The notes: a model not told the origin generated them from the letters alone. 64,000 nt of DNA from an uncultured Pelagimonas sp. (GCF_947498515.1 NZ_CANMKO010000006.1:62001-126000); one strand, 5' to 3'; positions 7,961 through 16,533 are shown, numbered from the stretch's first letter. Made by a program: numbers and translations.

Positions 7961-8457
7961 TCGACCCACGCCAAACCCTGCCCCTATCGGGGAGGTTTTG
8001 GCGATCAACATTTTCGGGGCAAGAGGACACTCTTCTTGCCCCGGCCCAAGCCCCAAACGGGCGCTGGCATCATGACGGGCAAAAGGCCCTATATGTGTCG
8101 CAAACGCCCGAAGGTTGCCGCGTTGCCCTGCGGGTCTATGTCAAAGACGGCGACCCCGCGCGGCAAATCTACCCGATCCAAGTCACCCATGCCCGCATCG
8201 TCGACCTGCGCGATCCAAAAGTTCGCGAGGCCTTCGACACACGTCTTTCTGACCTGCATGTCTTTTGGTCCGATCTCATGGCCTCGGGCGACCCCGTTCC
8301 AACCTGGAACCTTTCCGACCGCCTGCGCAAGATCGGAGCGGACGGCATCTTGACCCCATCTAGAAGCCGCCCCGACCTCACTCATCTCACCCTGTTTCGC
8401 TGGAACATCGCCGGCGGCCCCACCGTTCGGCAACTTGGCGACCCGTTGACCTTTTGA
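7957..8457 (+). CDS. RES-domain protein (divergent, NAD-targeting toxin fold)
   Basis: 166 residues, GTG start overlapping the trxB stop (GTGA), so probably translationally coupled. The RES fold is indicated by GRFWR near the start, [19 protein letters not shown] and [20 protein letters not shown]. Classical RES toxins deplete NAD+ and have a Glu in an AxxE position after LYxS; here that position reads ALRV, so a key acidic residue seems to be missing. No antitoxin gene is adjacent. A housekeeping or inactive role beside thioredoxin reductase is more likely than a toxin. Confidence 0.7.
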   Translation: MIDPRQTLPLSGRFWRSTFSGQEDTLLAPAQAPNGRWHHDGQKALYVSQTPEGCRVALRVYVKDGDPARQIYPIQVTHARIVDLRDPKVREAFDTRLSDLHVFWSDLMASGDPVPTWNLSDRLRKIGADGILTPSRSRPDLTHLTLFRWNIAGGPTVRQLGDPLTF

Positions 8458-8535
8458 CCCGTGACAGAATGGCGTGACACCATCGCCCATCTAAGTTAGG
8501 TCAGCGCCAAACACCCGCCGCGCAAGGACAGCCCA

Positions 8536-8868
8536 ATGACCCATGATTTTGCCGCCCAAAAGGCTGAAACCTTCGCCACCTACTCCGAGTTGCAGGACAA
8601 ACATGGCCTGCCCGATGTGGCCGATGTCGACTATTTCTTTGTTCCATCGTCTGAGGAGTCCGATTGGCGCCCGCTGGCCGACGCCCTAAGCCGCGCCGAC
8701 TACACCTGCGAATACATCGAACCCGAAGATGACGAGGCCCCCTACCTTGTGGCCACCTTGATGGATCAAGTCGTCTCTGCTGATGGCATCTGGATCGGCG
8801 AAGACGTCGCCACCCGCGCCGCCCTTGACCACGGGTTCACCCCGGACGGTTGGGGCCTTGAAGGTTAA
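8536..8868 (+). CDS. RraB-domain protein (putative ribonuclease E regulator)
   Basis: 110 acidic residues resembling the RraB family: repeated pattern of FFVPSSEESDWRPLADALSRADYTCEY followed by a basic-poor C-terminal half ending TPDGWGLEG. In E. coli RraB binds RNase E and inhibits it; here only the fold-level resemblance is seen. ATG follows AAGGACAGCCC. It lies downstream of the RES gene in the same direction with a 78-base gap. Confidence 0.65.
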   Translation: MTHDFAAQKAETFATYSELQDKHGLPDVADVDYFFVPSSEESDWRPLADALSRADYTCEYIEPEDDEAPYLVATLMDQVVSADGIWIGEDVATRAALDHGFTPDGWGLEG

Positions 8869-8903
8869 ACACAGCCCCGAAGCCAAACTCAAAACCGGCT
8901 TTG

Positions 8904-9443
8904 TTATCCTGTCTCAAGCCTGAATTTGCGAAATGTTTCGCCCTCATAGTCGATGTCACCCACATAGGTTGCGCCCATTTTGGTTAGCGCTCCTAAATTC
9001 TTGCGCGAGGGCGGCAAGAGGAAGGTGACATAGGGAATCCGGTCGTCAGACTTTGCAAAATCAATTGCTTTCCTAGCGATCCGCACGCCCAATCCAAAGG
9101 CCGCAGGCGCAAGGACCAAACCAAAGTCCCACTCGTCCCCTTCTTTTTGGAAACCACCCCAACCGACATAGTCTCCGTCACAAAGAATCGCCCAATGCCC
9201 AAGGCCATCGCGCTGCCAACAGGCCTCTTTTGACTCCACAAAACGCGCAACGGTGGCTTTGTCCCATCGGAACGTCACAAGCGGCATATGCTCGGCGACC
9301 CGTTCATCGGACATATGCGCAAGGATTTCTGCCTGATCAATATCCGACAGTCTGGCAAAAGTGATAACGCGCGGCAAACCAATGCCCCCTTGTTCGAGGT
9401 TTTCAAGCACCCTACCCGCCGCGCACCCGATCACAATGTGCAA
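8904..9443 (-). CDS. GNAT family N-acetyltransferase
   Basis: Up to 179 residues; the first possible start at 9443 is TTG and the true start may be further in, near 9410 (GTG). The body has the GNAT layout: LSDIDQAEILAHMSDERVAEHMP, GHWAILCDGDYVGWGGFQ, then an acetyl-CoA-binding-like FGLGVRIARKAIDFAK and the C-terminal NLGALTKMGATYVGDIDYEG. Substrate unknown. It converges with the RraB-domain gene and is divergent from the sulfate-activation gene. Confidence 0.65.
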   Translation of the reverse strand: MHIVIGCAAGRVLENLEQGGIGLPRVITFARLSDIDQAEILAHMSDERVAEHMPLVTFRWDKATVARFVESKEACWQRDGLGHWAILCDGDYVGWGGFQKEGDEWDFGLVLAPAAFGLGVRIARKAIDFAKSDDRIPYVTFLLPPSRKNLGALTKMGATYVGDIDYEGETFRKFRLETG

Positions 9444-9603
9444 GCCCGTTTTGCGCCATCAGATGACGACATCTTGAATCCGCAGCACCGGCTGTGACCA
9501 ATGTGCCGCAATTCGCCGACCGACAAAGGGTGCCCAAGTTTTTGCTTTGCTGCAGCTGCAAACTGTGCAATTTGTTCACGCGTGAACACACTTTGAGTCT
9601 GAG

Positions 9604-11679
9604 ATGCCGACTGATATTCAAAAACTGGCTGTGGAAGAGGACCTTCTCTTTCGACTGCTGCGCCAACTCGAGGCCGCGCCTGACGCGTCTCAGCGCGCAA
9701 CAGCAGCGGCCGTTGGCGTATCGCTTGGCAAGCTGAACGCACAACTGCGCGCCGCGGCCCAAGCCGGTTTTGTCAAAATCACCGACCGCGACGGCCCCGA
9801 CAAACGCCAACGTTTCGCCTATGCGATCACCGTGCGCGGAGCCGCAGAACAGATCCGTCTCAGAGACCATTTTCTAGCCCGCAAATTCGCAGAATATGAC
9901 GCTCTGCATGCGGAGTTAACTGGAACGACTAGCGGGCTTGAGCCCTTTAAACACAGGACCAAAATCATGCAAAATAACCTTGCACCCATTCCTGAGCTGT
10001 ATGTGTCGTATGACAGCGCACAAAAGCTCAAGGTTGAAGCGGCAGAGCTGACCTCTCACGACCTGTCCCCCCGTCAGATTTGCGATCTGGAACTGTTGAT
10101 GAACGGCGGCTTCAACCCGCTCAAGGGGTTCCTGAGCGAAGAAGACTACAACGGTGTTGTTGAAAACATGCGTTTGGCCGATGGCACCTTGTGGCCCATG
10201 CCAATCACGCTCGATGTCTCCGAAGACTTCGCCGCGTCGATCGAAGTTGGTCAGGACATCGCGCTTCGTGACCAAGAAGGCGTGATCCTGGCGACCATGA
10301 CCGTCACCGACCGTTGGGAACCCAACAAAGCAAACGAAGCCGAAAAGGTTTTCGGGGCCGATGACGATGCGCATCCTGCCGTCAACTATCTGCACAACAC
10401 CGCTGGCAAGATCTATCTCGGTGGCCCGATCACTGGCATCCAACAGCCTGTTCACTATGACTTCCGCGGTCGCCGTGACACGCCCAATGAATTGCGCGCC
10501 TATTTCCGCAAGTTGGGCTGGCGCAAAGTTGTTGCGTTCCAAACACGTAACCCGCTGCACCGCGCGCATCAGGAACTGACCTTCCGCGCCGCCAAGGAAG
10601 CTCAGGCCAACCTGTTGATCCACCCAATCGTTGGCATGACCAAGCCCGGCGACGTTGATCACTTTACCCGCGTGCGTTGCTACGAAGCGGTTCTCGACAA
10701 ATATCCTGCCTCGACCACTTCCATGTCGCTGCTCAACCTTGCCATGCGTATGGCCGGCCCCCGCGAGGCGGTTTGGCATGGTCTGATCCGCGCCAACCAC
10801 GGCTGCACCCACTTCATCGTTGGCCGCGACCACGCTGGCCCCGGCAAAAACTCGGCTGGCGAAGATTTCTACGGCCCCTATGACGCCCAGGACCTTTACC
10901 GTGCCAACCAGTCCGAAATCGGCTGTGAAATGGTTGATTTCAAACACATGGTTTGGGTGCAGGAACGCGCCCAGTATGAAGCCATCGATGAGATCGAAGA
11001 CAAAGACAATATCACCATTCTCAACATCTCGGGCACCGAACTGCGCCGCCGTTTGGCCGAAGGTCTTGAAATCCCTGAGTGGTTCTCCTTCCCTGAGGTT
11101 GTCAAAGAGCTGCGCAAAACCAAACCGCCACGCTCGCAGCAAGGCTTCACCGTGTTCTTCACCGGCTTCTCCGGGTCCGGAAAATCCACCATTGCAAACG
11201 CTCTGATGGTCAAGCTGATGGAAATGGGTGGTCGCCCAGTGACCTTGCTCGATGGTGACATCGTTCGCAAAAACCTGTCGTCGGAACTTGGCTTCTCCAA
11301 AGAGCACCGCGATCTCAACATCCGTCGTATCGGTTATGTGGCTTCCGAAATCACCAAAAACGGTGGTATCGCGATCTGTGCGCCCATCGCGCCTTATGCC
11401 ACCACCCGCCGCGCCGTGCGTGAAGATGTCGAACAGTTCGGTGCCTTTATCGAAATCCACGTCGCCACCACGATCGAAGAATGCGAACGTCGGGACCGCA
11501 AAGGCCTCTATAAGCTGGCGCGCGAAGGCAAGATCAAAGAGTTCACCGGCATTTCCGACCCATACGATGTGCCTGCAAACCCGGAGCTCAGCGTTGAGAC
11601 CGAGAATGTCGAAGTCGACAACTGTGCTCATCAGGTCATTCTGAAGCTGGAAAGCATGGGTTTGATCGCCGCTGACTAA
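9604..11679 (+). CDS. Winged-helix / ATP sulfurylase / APS kinase fusion
   Basis: 691 residues. Residues 1-110 form a MarR-type winged helix like those of EPS-associated regulators (SQRATAAAVGVSLGKLNAQLR, then the wing to RGAAEQIRL). Residues 122-500 are ATP sulfurylase, with Gln313-Thr-Arg-Asn-Pro-Leu-His-Arg-Ala-His and GRDHAGPGKN at 407. Residues 515-691 are APS kinase with P-loop GFSGSGKST at 521-529. Together they turn sulfate into PAPS. An internal ATG at 9967 with AGGA eight bases upstream matches the usual 570-residue start, so both forms may be made. Confidence 0.9.
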   Translation: MPTDIQKLAVEEDLLFRLLRQLEAAPDASQRATAAAVGVSLGKLNAQLRAAAQAGFVKITDRDGPDKRQRFAYAITVRGAAEQIRLRDHFLARKFAEYDALHAELTGTTSGLEPFKHRTKIMQNNLAPIPELYVSYDSAQKLKVEAAELTSHDLSPRQICDLELLMNGGFNPLKGFLSEEDYNGVVENMRLADGTLWPMPITLDVSEDFAASIEVGQDIALRDQEGVILATMTVTDRWEPNKANEAEKVFGADDDAHPAVNYLHNTAGKIYLGGPITGIQQPVHYDFRGRRDTPNELRAYFRKLGWRKVVAFQTRNPLHRAHQELTFRAAKEAQANLLIHPIVGMTKPGDVDHFTRVRCYEAVLDKYPASTTSMSLLNLAMRMAGPREAVWHGLIRANHGCTHFIVGRDHAGPGKNSAGEDFYGPYDAQDLYRANQSEIGCEMVDFKHMVWVQERAQYEAIDEIEDKDNITILNISGTELRRRLAEGLEIPEWFSFPEVVKELRKTKPPRSQQGFTVFFTGFSGSGKSTIANALMVKLMEMGGRPVTLLDGDIVRKNLSSELGFSKEHRDLNIRRIGYVASEITKNGGIAICAPIAPYATTRRAVREDVEQFGAFIEIHVATTIEECERRDRKGLYKLAREGKIKEFTGISDPYDVPANPELSVETENVEVDNCAHQVILKLESMGLIAAD

Positions 11680-11706
11680 CGCGCGAACATCCTCTTTAGA
11701 AAACAC

Positions 11707-11730
11707 AAAAGGCCGGGCCCCCGGCCTTTT
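11707..11730 (+). terminator. Rho-independent terminator after the sulfate-activation gene
   Basis: A GC-rich hairpin with arms AAAAGGCCGGG and CCCGGCCTTTT around a two-base loop, ending in TTTT-G-TT on the plus strand, 28 bases after the stop. It can also act on the minus strand. Confidence 0.85.
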
Positions 11731-11835
11731 GTTGCATCTAGGGATCGACGCTGCGATCCCTGCCAAGACGTCACTTTGTAGATTGCCGATGACACGAGCC
11801 CGTTTGGCAGGGGCGTGCAGGACTTAACCCTCTGA

Positions 11836-12312
11836 CTAGGCTTCAAGTTCGGATAGCAACCTGCGGAAAGCCTTGCGCGCGGCCCCCGGATGACGCACCT
11901 TTTTCGCTTTTTCCAGATTTGACAGATCTTCACCGACGATGATCACTCCGACCATCCCCATTTCATAATGTGGCAGGCAAACGCAGCCGTAGACGCCCGG
12001 TACGGTGAAAGAAACAGTTAGCTCTTCATCAATAGCCCCGTTCCAGGGTTTCGCCCCCTCGGGGATCATCCCGCGCTTAGAAGCGGCATTGTGGCCACCA
12101 TCTGTTGGGACAAATGTCACGCTGTCACCCAAATCGATGTGCAGGATCGCAGGTGTGAAAACGTTTGGCGTACCCGTATCACCGCAGGCCGCGTTGAGCA
12201 TCAGAACGCTGTGAGGAGCATCATTGCGCAGGACAGGCACAGGGCAGGCCCATGCAGTACTGGCCGCCCCAAGGGCAGAAAGGGAGAGGACAAAATTACG
12301 ACGCGTAGGCAT
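11836..12312 (-). CDS. Pseudoazurin-like cupredoxin, Tat-exported
   Basis: 158 residues. The N-terminus TRRNFVLSLSALGAASTAWA fits a twin-arginine signal peptide, placing the protein in the periplasm. Type 1 copper ligands match pseudoazurin spacing: His74 in GGHNAAS, then Cys112, His115 and Met120 in VCLPHYEMGM. Extra cysteines at 23, 43 and 110 are unusual for a blue copper protein. It is the last gene of an operon with a FecBCD-type importer (17-base overlap with the ATPase), suggesting an electron-transfer or metal-handling role tied to uptake, perhaps metal redox at the membrane. No nitrite reductase is nearby. Confidence 0.82.
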   Translation of the reverse strand: MPTRRNFVLSLSALGAASTAWACPVPVLRNDAPHSVLMLNAACGDTGTPNVFTPAILHIDLGDSVTFVPTDGGHNAASKRGMIPEGAKPWNGAIDEELTVSFTVPGVYGCVCLPHYEMGMVGVIIVGEDLSNLEKAKKVRHPGAARKAFRRLLSELEA

Positions 12313-13069
12313 GAACAGTCAGGTCCTTTCTGGGGCCGTTGCAGATCTCAACGTCCACTTTGTAAACTTGGGTAATTGCCGGCGAGCGCAGAACCTCTTG
12401 TGCGGTTCCCTGAGCCAAAATTTGCCCTTTTCCCAACAAAATGAGGTGATCGGCATAGCGAGCAGCAAGGTTGAGGTCATGAAGTGCAACGACCCCGATG
12501 GCATTGCGTTGCTCCATCACGGTCTTGATCCGCATCAGCACATCGAGCTGGTGACGCAGATCCAAAGCGGAGGTTGGCTCGTCGAAAAGATAGACGTCAC
12601 AGTGCCGGATCAAAGCCTGCGCGACCGAAACCATTTGGGACTGCCCGCCGGACAATTCGCTTATATAAGCTTCGGCAAGATGCCCAATGCCAGCCTGCGC
12701 CAAAGCAATTCCAACGGTATGCATGTCTGCGTCAGACACCCGCCAACCTCGCAAGTGCTTGTGCGCCATCATCACAACGTCAAACACCGTCAACGCGGCA
12801 TTCGCGGCAAATTGCTGAGGCATAAAGCAAATGAGTTCCAACCGTTTGCGCGCACTTCGGTCCGCAAGGTTATTGCCATCCAGAACTATTTGCCCACGTT
12901 GTGGCTTTTTCAAACCCGAGATCAATCGAAAGAGCGTTGACTTGCCCGCCGCATTCGGCCCGATCAACGCTGTGAGTTTGCCCTTTGGAAGGGGTTGGAA
13001 GCTTAGGTTTTCTAGAACGTCGCGTGCGCCATAGGAAAACGAGAGATTGTTCGCACTCAAACCTGTCAT
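12296..13069 (-). CDS. ABC transporter ATPase, FecE/HmuV type
   Basis: 257 residues. Walker A GPNAAGKST, signature LSGGQSQ, Walker B VYLFDEPTSALD and switch His in VALHDLNLA are all present, so it should be active. The MPQQFAANAALTVFDVVMMAH pattern is typical of ATPases for siderophore, heme and cobalamin import. It overlaps the permease stop by 4 bases and the cupredoxin start by 17, so all are co-translated in one operon. Confidence 0.9.
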   Translation of the reverse strand: MTGLSANNLSFSYGARDVLENLSFQPLPKGKLTALIGPNAAGKSTLFRLISGLKKPQRGQIVLDGNNLADRSARKRLELICFMPQQFAANAALTVFDVVMMAHKHLRGWRVSDADMHTVGIALAQAGIGHLAEAYISELSGGQSQMVSVAQALIRHCDVYLFDEPTSALDLRHQLDVLMRIKTVMEQRNAIGVVALHDLNLAARYADHLILLGKGQILAQGTAQEVLRSPAITQVYKVDVEICNGPRKDLTVHAYAS

Positions 13070-14142
13070 TGCCAGTGCCTTTTGCGTTGCCCAAGAATGA
13101 GCAAAATGAAGAAAGGAATACCGATGAGCGATGTTATCATACCAATCGGGTAGACAATGCCGGGTGTGATCGCCTTAGAGGCAATCGACGTTCCCGACAT
13201 GATCAACGCGCCACATAGCGCCGACAAAGGTAGAAAACCCCGTTGATCCTCGCCCACGATCATTCGTGCAATATGCGGTCCGACCAACCCGACAAAGGCG
13301 ACAGCCCCAACAAAAGACACCGCAACAGCGGATAACAGCGAGACACCCGCCAGCACCGACATACGCAAGAGCGAGACGTTGACACCTAATGCTGCGGCCT
13401 TCTCCTCCCCCATTCGCAACGCGGTCAACGCCCATGAACGCGACATGAAATAGGGCAGCACGATCAGCAAGACGGCAAAGCAAACACCAACCTTTGCCCA
13501 TGAGGCGCGGGCAAGCGACCCCAGTTGCCAAAAGATCAACTGCGCCAATTGCAACTCGGATGCTCCGTATTGCAAAAACGCCAAAAGCGCATTGAAGGTG
13601 AACAGCATTGCAATACCCACAAGGATCATCACCTCGGGCGTCACACCGCGTAGACGGGTGAATAGGAACAAAAAGCCCGAAGTAATCATCGCAAGCAAGA
13701 AAGCGTTCACAGTCACGAACAACCCGCCGACACCGGGGACAACGGACCACCCCAAGACAATGGCGAGTGCGGCCCCAAAACTCGCGGCGGAGGACAGGCC
13801 AAGAGTAAAGGGATCAGCCAACGGGTTGTTGAGGATCGTCTGCATTTCCGCACCGGCAACGCCAAGCATCGCGCCCACCGCAACAGCCATCAAGGCGATG
13901 GGAAGGCGCAGTTGCCAGATGATGACATCTTCCTTTGGCGATGCGATGGACGGGTCCAAGATCACCGCCAAAGTGCGCCCAAAGCTTAGGTTTGCCGGGC
14001 CTGTTATGACATCCAGCACAATAAGGCTGGACAGCAGAGCCGCGGCAGCAAAGACAAGCCCAACACGTTGGAACATGCGCCGCTTATACGCCACAACAAG
14101 CGCTGCGGCATCAGGTGCCGCGATACTGATTTGATCAGTCAT
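13066..14142 (-). CDS. FecCD-family ABC permease
   Basis: 358 residues with about nine to ten hydrophobic spans, the number typical of BtuC/FecCD permeases. Conserved blocks include LRLPIALMAVAVGAMLGVAGAEMQTILNNPLADPFTLGLSSAASFGAALAI (spread over two segments) and the C-terminal FVGLVGPHIARMIVGEDQR that contacts the ATPase. It forms a homodimer in the inner membrane for import of a metal chelate. It lies 56 bases after the binding-protein gene and overlaps the ATPase. Confidence 0.92.
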   Translation of the reverse strand: MTDQISIAAPDAAALVVAYKRRMFQRVGLVFAAAALLSSLIVLDVITGPANLSFGRTLAVILDPSIASPKEDVIIWQLRLPIALMAVAVGAMLGVAGAEMQTILNNPLADPFTLGLSSAASFGAALAIVLGWSVVPGVGGLFVTVNAFLLAMITSGFLFLFTRLRGVTPEVMILVGIAMLFTFNALLAFLQYGASELQLAQLIFWQLGSLARASWAKVGVCFAVLLIVLPYFMSRSWALTALRMGEEKAAALGVNVSLLRMSVLAGVSLLSAVAVSFVGAVAFVGLVGPHIARMIVGEDQRGFLPLSALCGALIMSGTSIASKAITPGIVYPIGMITSLIGIPFFILLILGQRKRHWQ

Positions 14143-14198
14143 AGTGAGAATCCGAGTTTAGGCCCGCACCAATGAAAAGGCCGTGCGGGCCGTTTTGA

Positions 14199-15347
14199 TC
14201 AGTTCAAGGTCGCCCAGAACTGACCCGATGCATCGAATGGCAAGAACTTGTCGTGCAACTCATTAAACGACGCCTGTGGATCAAGGTCTTCAAAGTCATC
14301 TGGATGCAGCCACTTTGCGATCTGCTGTACCGCGACGAAATGATAGGGCGAGTTGTAGAACTGGTGATAGATGGAGTGCATGTGCCCCTCCTTCACCGCC
14401 CGTAGGTCTGCAAATCCTGTCCGATCGGCAAGGGCCTGCAGCTTTGTGGCATTGACCGCCGGATCACCATCGTACCCCAATAGTACAGACGTCACCTCGG
14501 GCCGTGCTTCTTGCCAATTGGCACCCGTCCCGATGATGTGATCGGGATCTGCTTCGAGAAGCCCTTCAAGGCTGATGTCAACAGAGTAGGCATTGGCAAG
14601 CGTTGACGCGTAATTTACGCCGCCTGCAAGCTCAACAAAGCGCCCATAGTTGTATGGGCCAAACGACCAGCAACAAAAATCCGTCTGCCAACCCGCCGCA
14701 TTTTCGATCGCAACAAGCGGGCGTTCATCGGCCGGGATTTGGTCAACGATATTGGTCACCTTGCGCATTTGACCAATGTAGAAATCGATGAACTCAGCCG
14801 CGCGTTTTTCCTCGCCCAAGATCCGACCCATCATCAAAAGCGAGGGCACAGTATTCTCGGTTGCATTGCGGCGGAAATCGACGAAGGCGACATTGACGCC
14901 CGCGCTTTCCATTTTCTCGATCAAGCCGGTCTCTTCGGCTTTGAACAGGTTGCCCACATCAAGCAACAACAAGTCGGTTTCAGCCTCCAGCACGGCTTCA
15001 ACGCTAAAATCACCGGCATATGGGTTACCAAAGTTGATGAGTCGCGCCGTGTCTTCGGGGAACGCGGTTTCGTATTTGCGAAAGGCATCCGGGTCATACA
15101 GGATCAAATCATCCTTCCAACCCACGATCTTTTCAAACGGGTTGCCGGTTGTTAGCGGCGCGATAGAATACATCATCCGACCTTCGCCAAGCACAATCTT
15201 GTCCGGTAGATCGGTGAATGTAACCTGCCGTCCGGCAATGTCTGTTACAGTGAGGGCTTCCGCTTGAGCTTCACTGGCGTGCGCAATCATCAATGCGCTG
15301 GCTGTTACGGCACCAAGGAAACCGCCGTGATGTGTCATGATCGACAT
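14199..15347 (-). CDS. Periplasmic metal-chelate binding protein (FecB/BtuF fold)
   Basis: 382 residues with an N-terminal signal peptide of about 29 residues ending ASEAQA. The mature part shows the class III binding-protein pattern: VTDIAGRQVTFTDLPDKIV, VSVEAVLEAETDLLLL-like segment, a long central helix, and DPDHIIGTG in the second lobe. A DFCCWSFGPYNYGRFVELAGG segment with vicinal cysteines is unusual. Substrate may be an iron-siderophore, heme or another metal chelate. It is the first gene of the operon; the ATG at 15347 has GGAGACG upstream. Confidence 0.88.
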   Translation of the reverse strand: MSIMTHHGGFLGAVTASALMIAHASEAQAEALTVTDIAGRQVTFTDLPDKIVLGEGRMMYSIAPLTTGNPFEKIVGWKDDLILYDPDAFRKYETAFPEDTARLINFGNPYAGDFSVEAVLEAETDLLLLDVGNLFKAEETGLIEKMESAGVNVAFVDFRRNATENTVPSLLMMGRILGEEKRAAEFIDFYIGQMRKVTNIVDQIPADERPLVAIENAAGWQTDFCCWSFGPYNYGRFVELAGGVNYASTLANAYSVDISLEGLLEADPDHIIGTGANWQEARPEVTSVLLGYDGDPAVNATKLQALADRTGFADLRAVKEGHMHSIYHQFYNSPYHFVAVQQIAKWLHPDDFEDLDPQASFNELHDKFLPFDASGQFWATLN

Positions 15348-15741
15348 GGGCGTCTCCGATTTGGTTTGTCAGTGTAAATCGGCTTGTAGCGGCAGAGAGA
15401 AAGATATCCAAGTGTTTTTGTCGGAATTTATTAAATTGCGAATCCAACACGCAAAATTGCCAATCCTTAAGAACGCAAGTTAGGTCTCACGGGAACAAAG
15501 AACCGGTTTGCTACTCTCATCCCGAGCAGATCGCCTCGAGATCCAAGTTGAGGTCGAAAAGCCCGCTATAGCGAGCGCCCCCTCGGGACAGACCTCCACC
15601 ACGTTCGCCCACGGAACCATTCAGACGTCGCATGACGTCCAAACTGCCATCGGCGCGATGCTCGTCGGACATGTTCGCGGCGCGCCTCGTCCGATGTTGT
15701 TGGTCCGTCACGCTGGCTATACTGCGCCGGCTAGGCAAAGA
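15348..15741. other. 394-base intergenic region with possible operator of the importer operon
   Basis: No convincing gene; short open frames in both strands lack ribosome sites. Upstream of the binding-protein gene, at about 15435-15453, TTGCG and CGCAA are separated by nine bases in an AT-rich setting, which could be a metal-responsive operator. The DUF1150 terminator marks the right end. Confidence 0.35.
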
Positions 15742-15767
15742 AAAAGCCGCGGTCGCCCCCGGCTTTT
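15742..15767 (-). terminator. Terminator of the hsp20-DUF1150 operon
   Basis: Arms AAAAGCCG and CGGCTTTT around a GC-rich loop, followed on the minus strand by TTTTTC. It lies about 28 bases after the stop of the DUF1150 gene. Confidence 0.8.
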
Positions 15768-15794
15768 CTCAATTCTTAACGGGTCTAGACGAGA

Positions 15795-16022
15795 TCAGTG
15801 CACCGTGACCGGCGCAAAGTCATTCTGCCGCGCAAGGGCAAAGGCCAAGGTCCGATCTTTAACAAGCGCCAAACGCTCGCCCTCAGAACTATGCACCGCA
15901 TAAAGCGTCGCACGTCGGCCAACTTTGGCCCGCACATCAACCGGCAAATCCTTGCCTTTGACCGCGCGCACATAGACCACGTTCTCATGGTTCAGTTTGT
16001 CGAAATCATACTTCTCGAACAT
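15795..16022 (-). CDS. DUF1150 family protein
   Basis: 75 residues from the ATG at 16022 behind GAAAGGTTGAGGCGA. The sequence MFEKYDFDKLNHENVVYVRAV matches the DUF1150 family, small proteins of unknown function that in alphaproteobacteria usually follow an Hsp20 gene. Here it starts five bases after the Hsp20 stop, so it should be a partner or accessory of the small heat shock protein and share its heat-shock promoter. Confidence 0.82.
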   Translation of the reverse strand: MFEKYDFDKLNHENVVYVRAVKGKDLPVDVRAKVGRRATLYAVHSSEGERLALVKDRTLAFALARQNDFAPVTVH

Positions 16023-16027
16023 TCGCC

Positions 16028-16438
16028 TCAACCTTTCTTGATCTGGATCGTCTGCACAACCGTTTCCGGACGGCTCATGGTCAAATCCACATGTAAAAGC
16101 CCGTTTTCCATTTGGGCTTCGCCAACCTCGACCCCATCGGCCAACACAAAACTGCGCTGGAACTGGCGCGAGGCAATGCCACGATGCAGGAACACCCGTT
16201 CGCCGCCATCGTCCTTTTGTCGACCCCGGATGACCAATTGACGGTCCTCTACAGTGATCGAAAGATCGTCTTCGCCAAATCCGGCCACGGCCAGCGTGAT
16301 CCGATAGGCGTAATCTGCGGTTTGTTCGATATTGAAAGGCGGATAGCCTTCGCTGGATTTTGCTGTCCGCTCCAGCAGACGCTCCAGTTGCTCGAAGCCG
16401 AGCATATGGGGATAGGACCCCAAAGTCAGTTTGGTCAT
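16028..16438 (-). CDS. Hsp20-family small heat shock protein
   Basis: 136 residues from the ATG at 16438 (AAAGGACG upstream); the longer frame lacks a start context. The alpha-crystallin domain covers residues 30-125, with YPPFNIEQTADYAYRITLAVAGF, LVIRGRQKD and FQRSFVLADGVEV. It is an ATP-independent holdase chaperone forming oligomers in the cytoplasm. An Ibp-like short C-terminal tail ends IQIKKG. A sigma-32-like promoter lies upstream and DUF1150 follows in the operon. Confidence 0.92.
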   Translation of the reverse strand: MTKLTLGSYPHMLGFEQLERLLERTAKSSEGYPPFNIEQTADYAYRITLAVAGFGEDDLSITVEDRQLVIRGRQKDDGGERVFLHRGIASRQFQRSFVLADGVEVGEAQMENGLLHVDLTMSRPETVVQTIQIKKG

Positions 16439-16504
16439 CGACACGTCCTTTTGCAAAGCGACCGTCACACTACGTGGTCCCATCTTGGCAACCCCGCACG
16501 TCGA

Positions 16505-16533
16505 ATATGGGAAGCTCAATGCCGCAGCGCAAG
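16505..16533 (-). promoter_or_regulatory. RpoH (sigma-32)-type heat shock promoter of hsp20
   Basis: On the minus strand CTTG (16533-16530) is followed, 18 bases later, by CCCATAT (16511-16505), matching the heat-shock sigma factor consensus of CTTGAA and CCCCATNT with normal spacing. Transcription would start near 16498, about 60 bases before the Hsp20 start codon. Confidence 0.55.

Noticed and set aside
7957-8868. RES and RraB-domain genes as a toxin-antitoxin pair
   Set aside because: RraB is not a known antitoxin of RES proteins, the gap is 78 bases, the RES site looks impaired and no Xre-type protein is present.
9916-11766. A 616-codon open frame on the minus strand
   Set aside because: It is fully antisense to the sulfate-activation gene, whose motifs are intact; the long frame is a by-product of GC-rich codon use.
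12224-12940. A 238-codon plus-strand frame
   Set aside because: Antisense to the ABC ATPase and cupredoxin genes, which carry complete motifs.
15508-15903. A 131-codon plus-strand frame
   Set aside because: Runs through the terminator and antisense to the DUF1150 gene.
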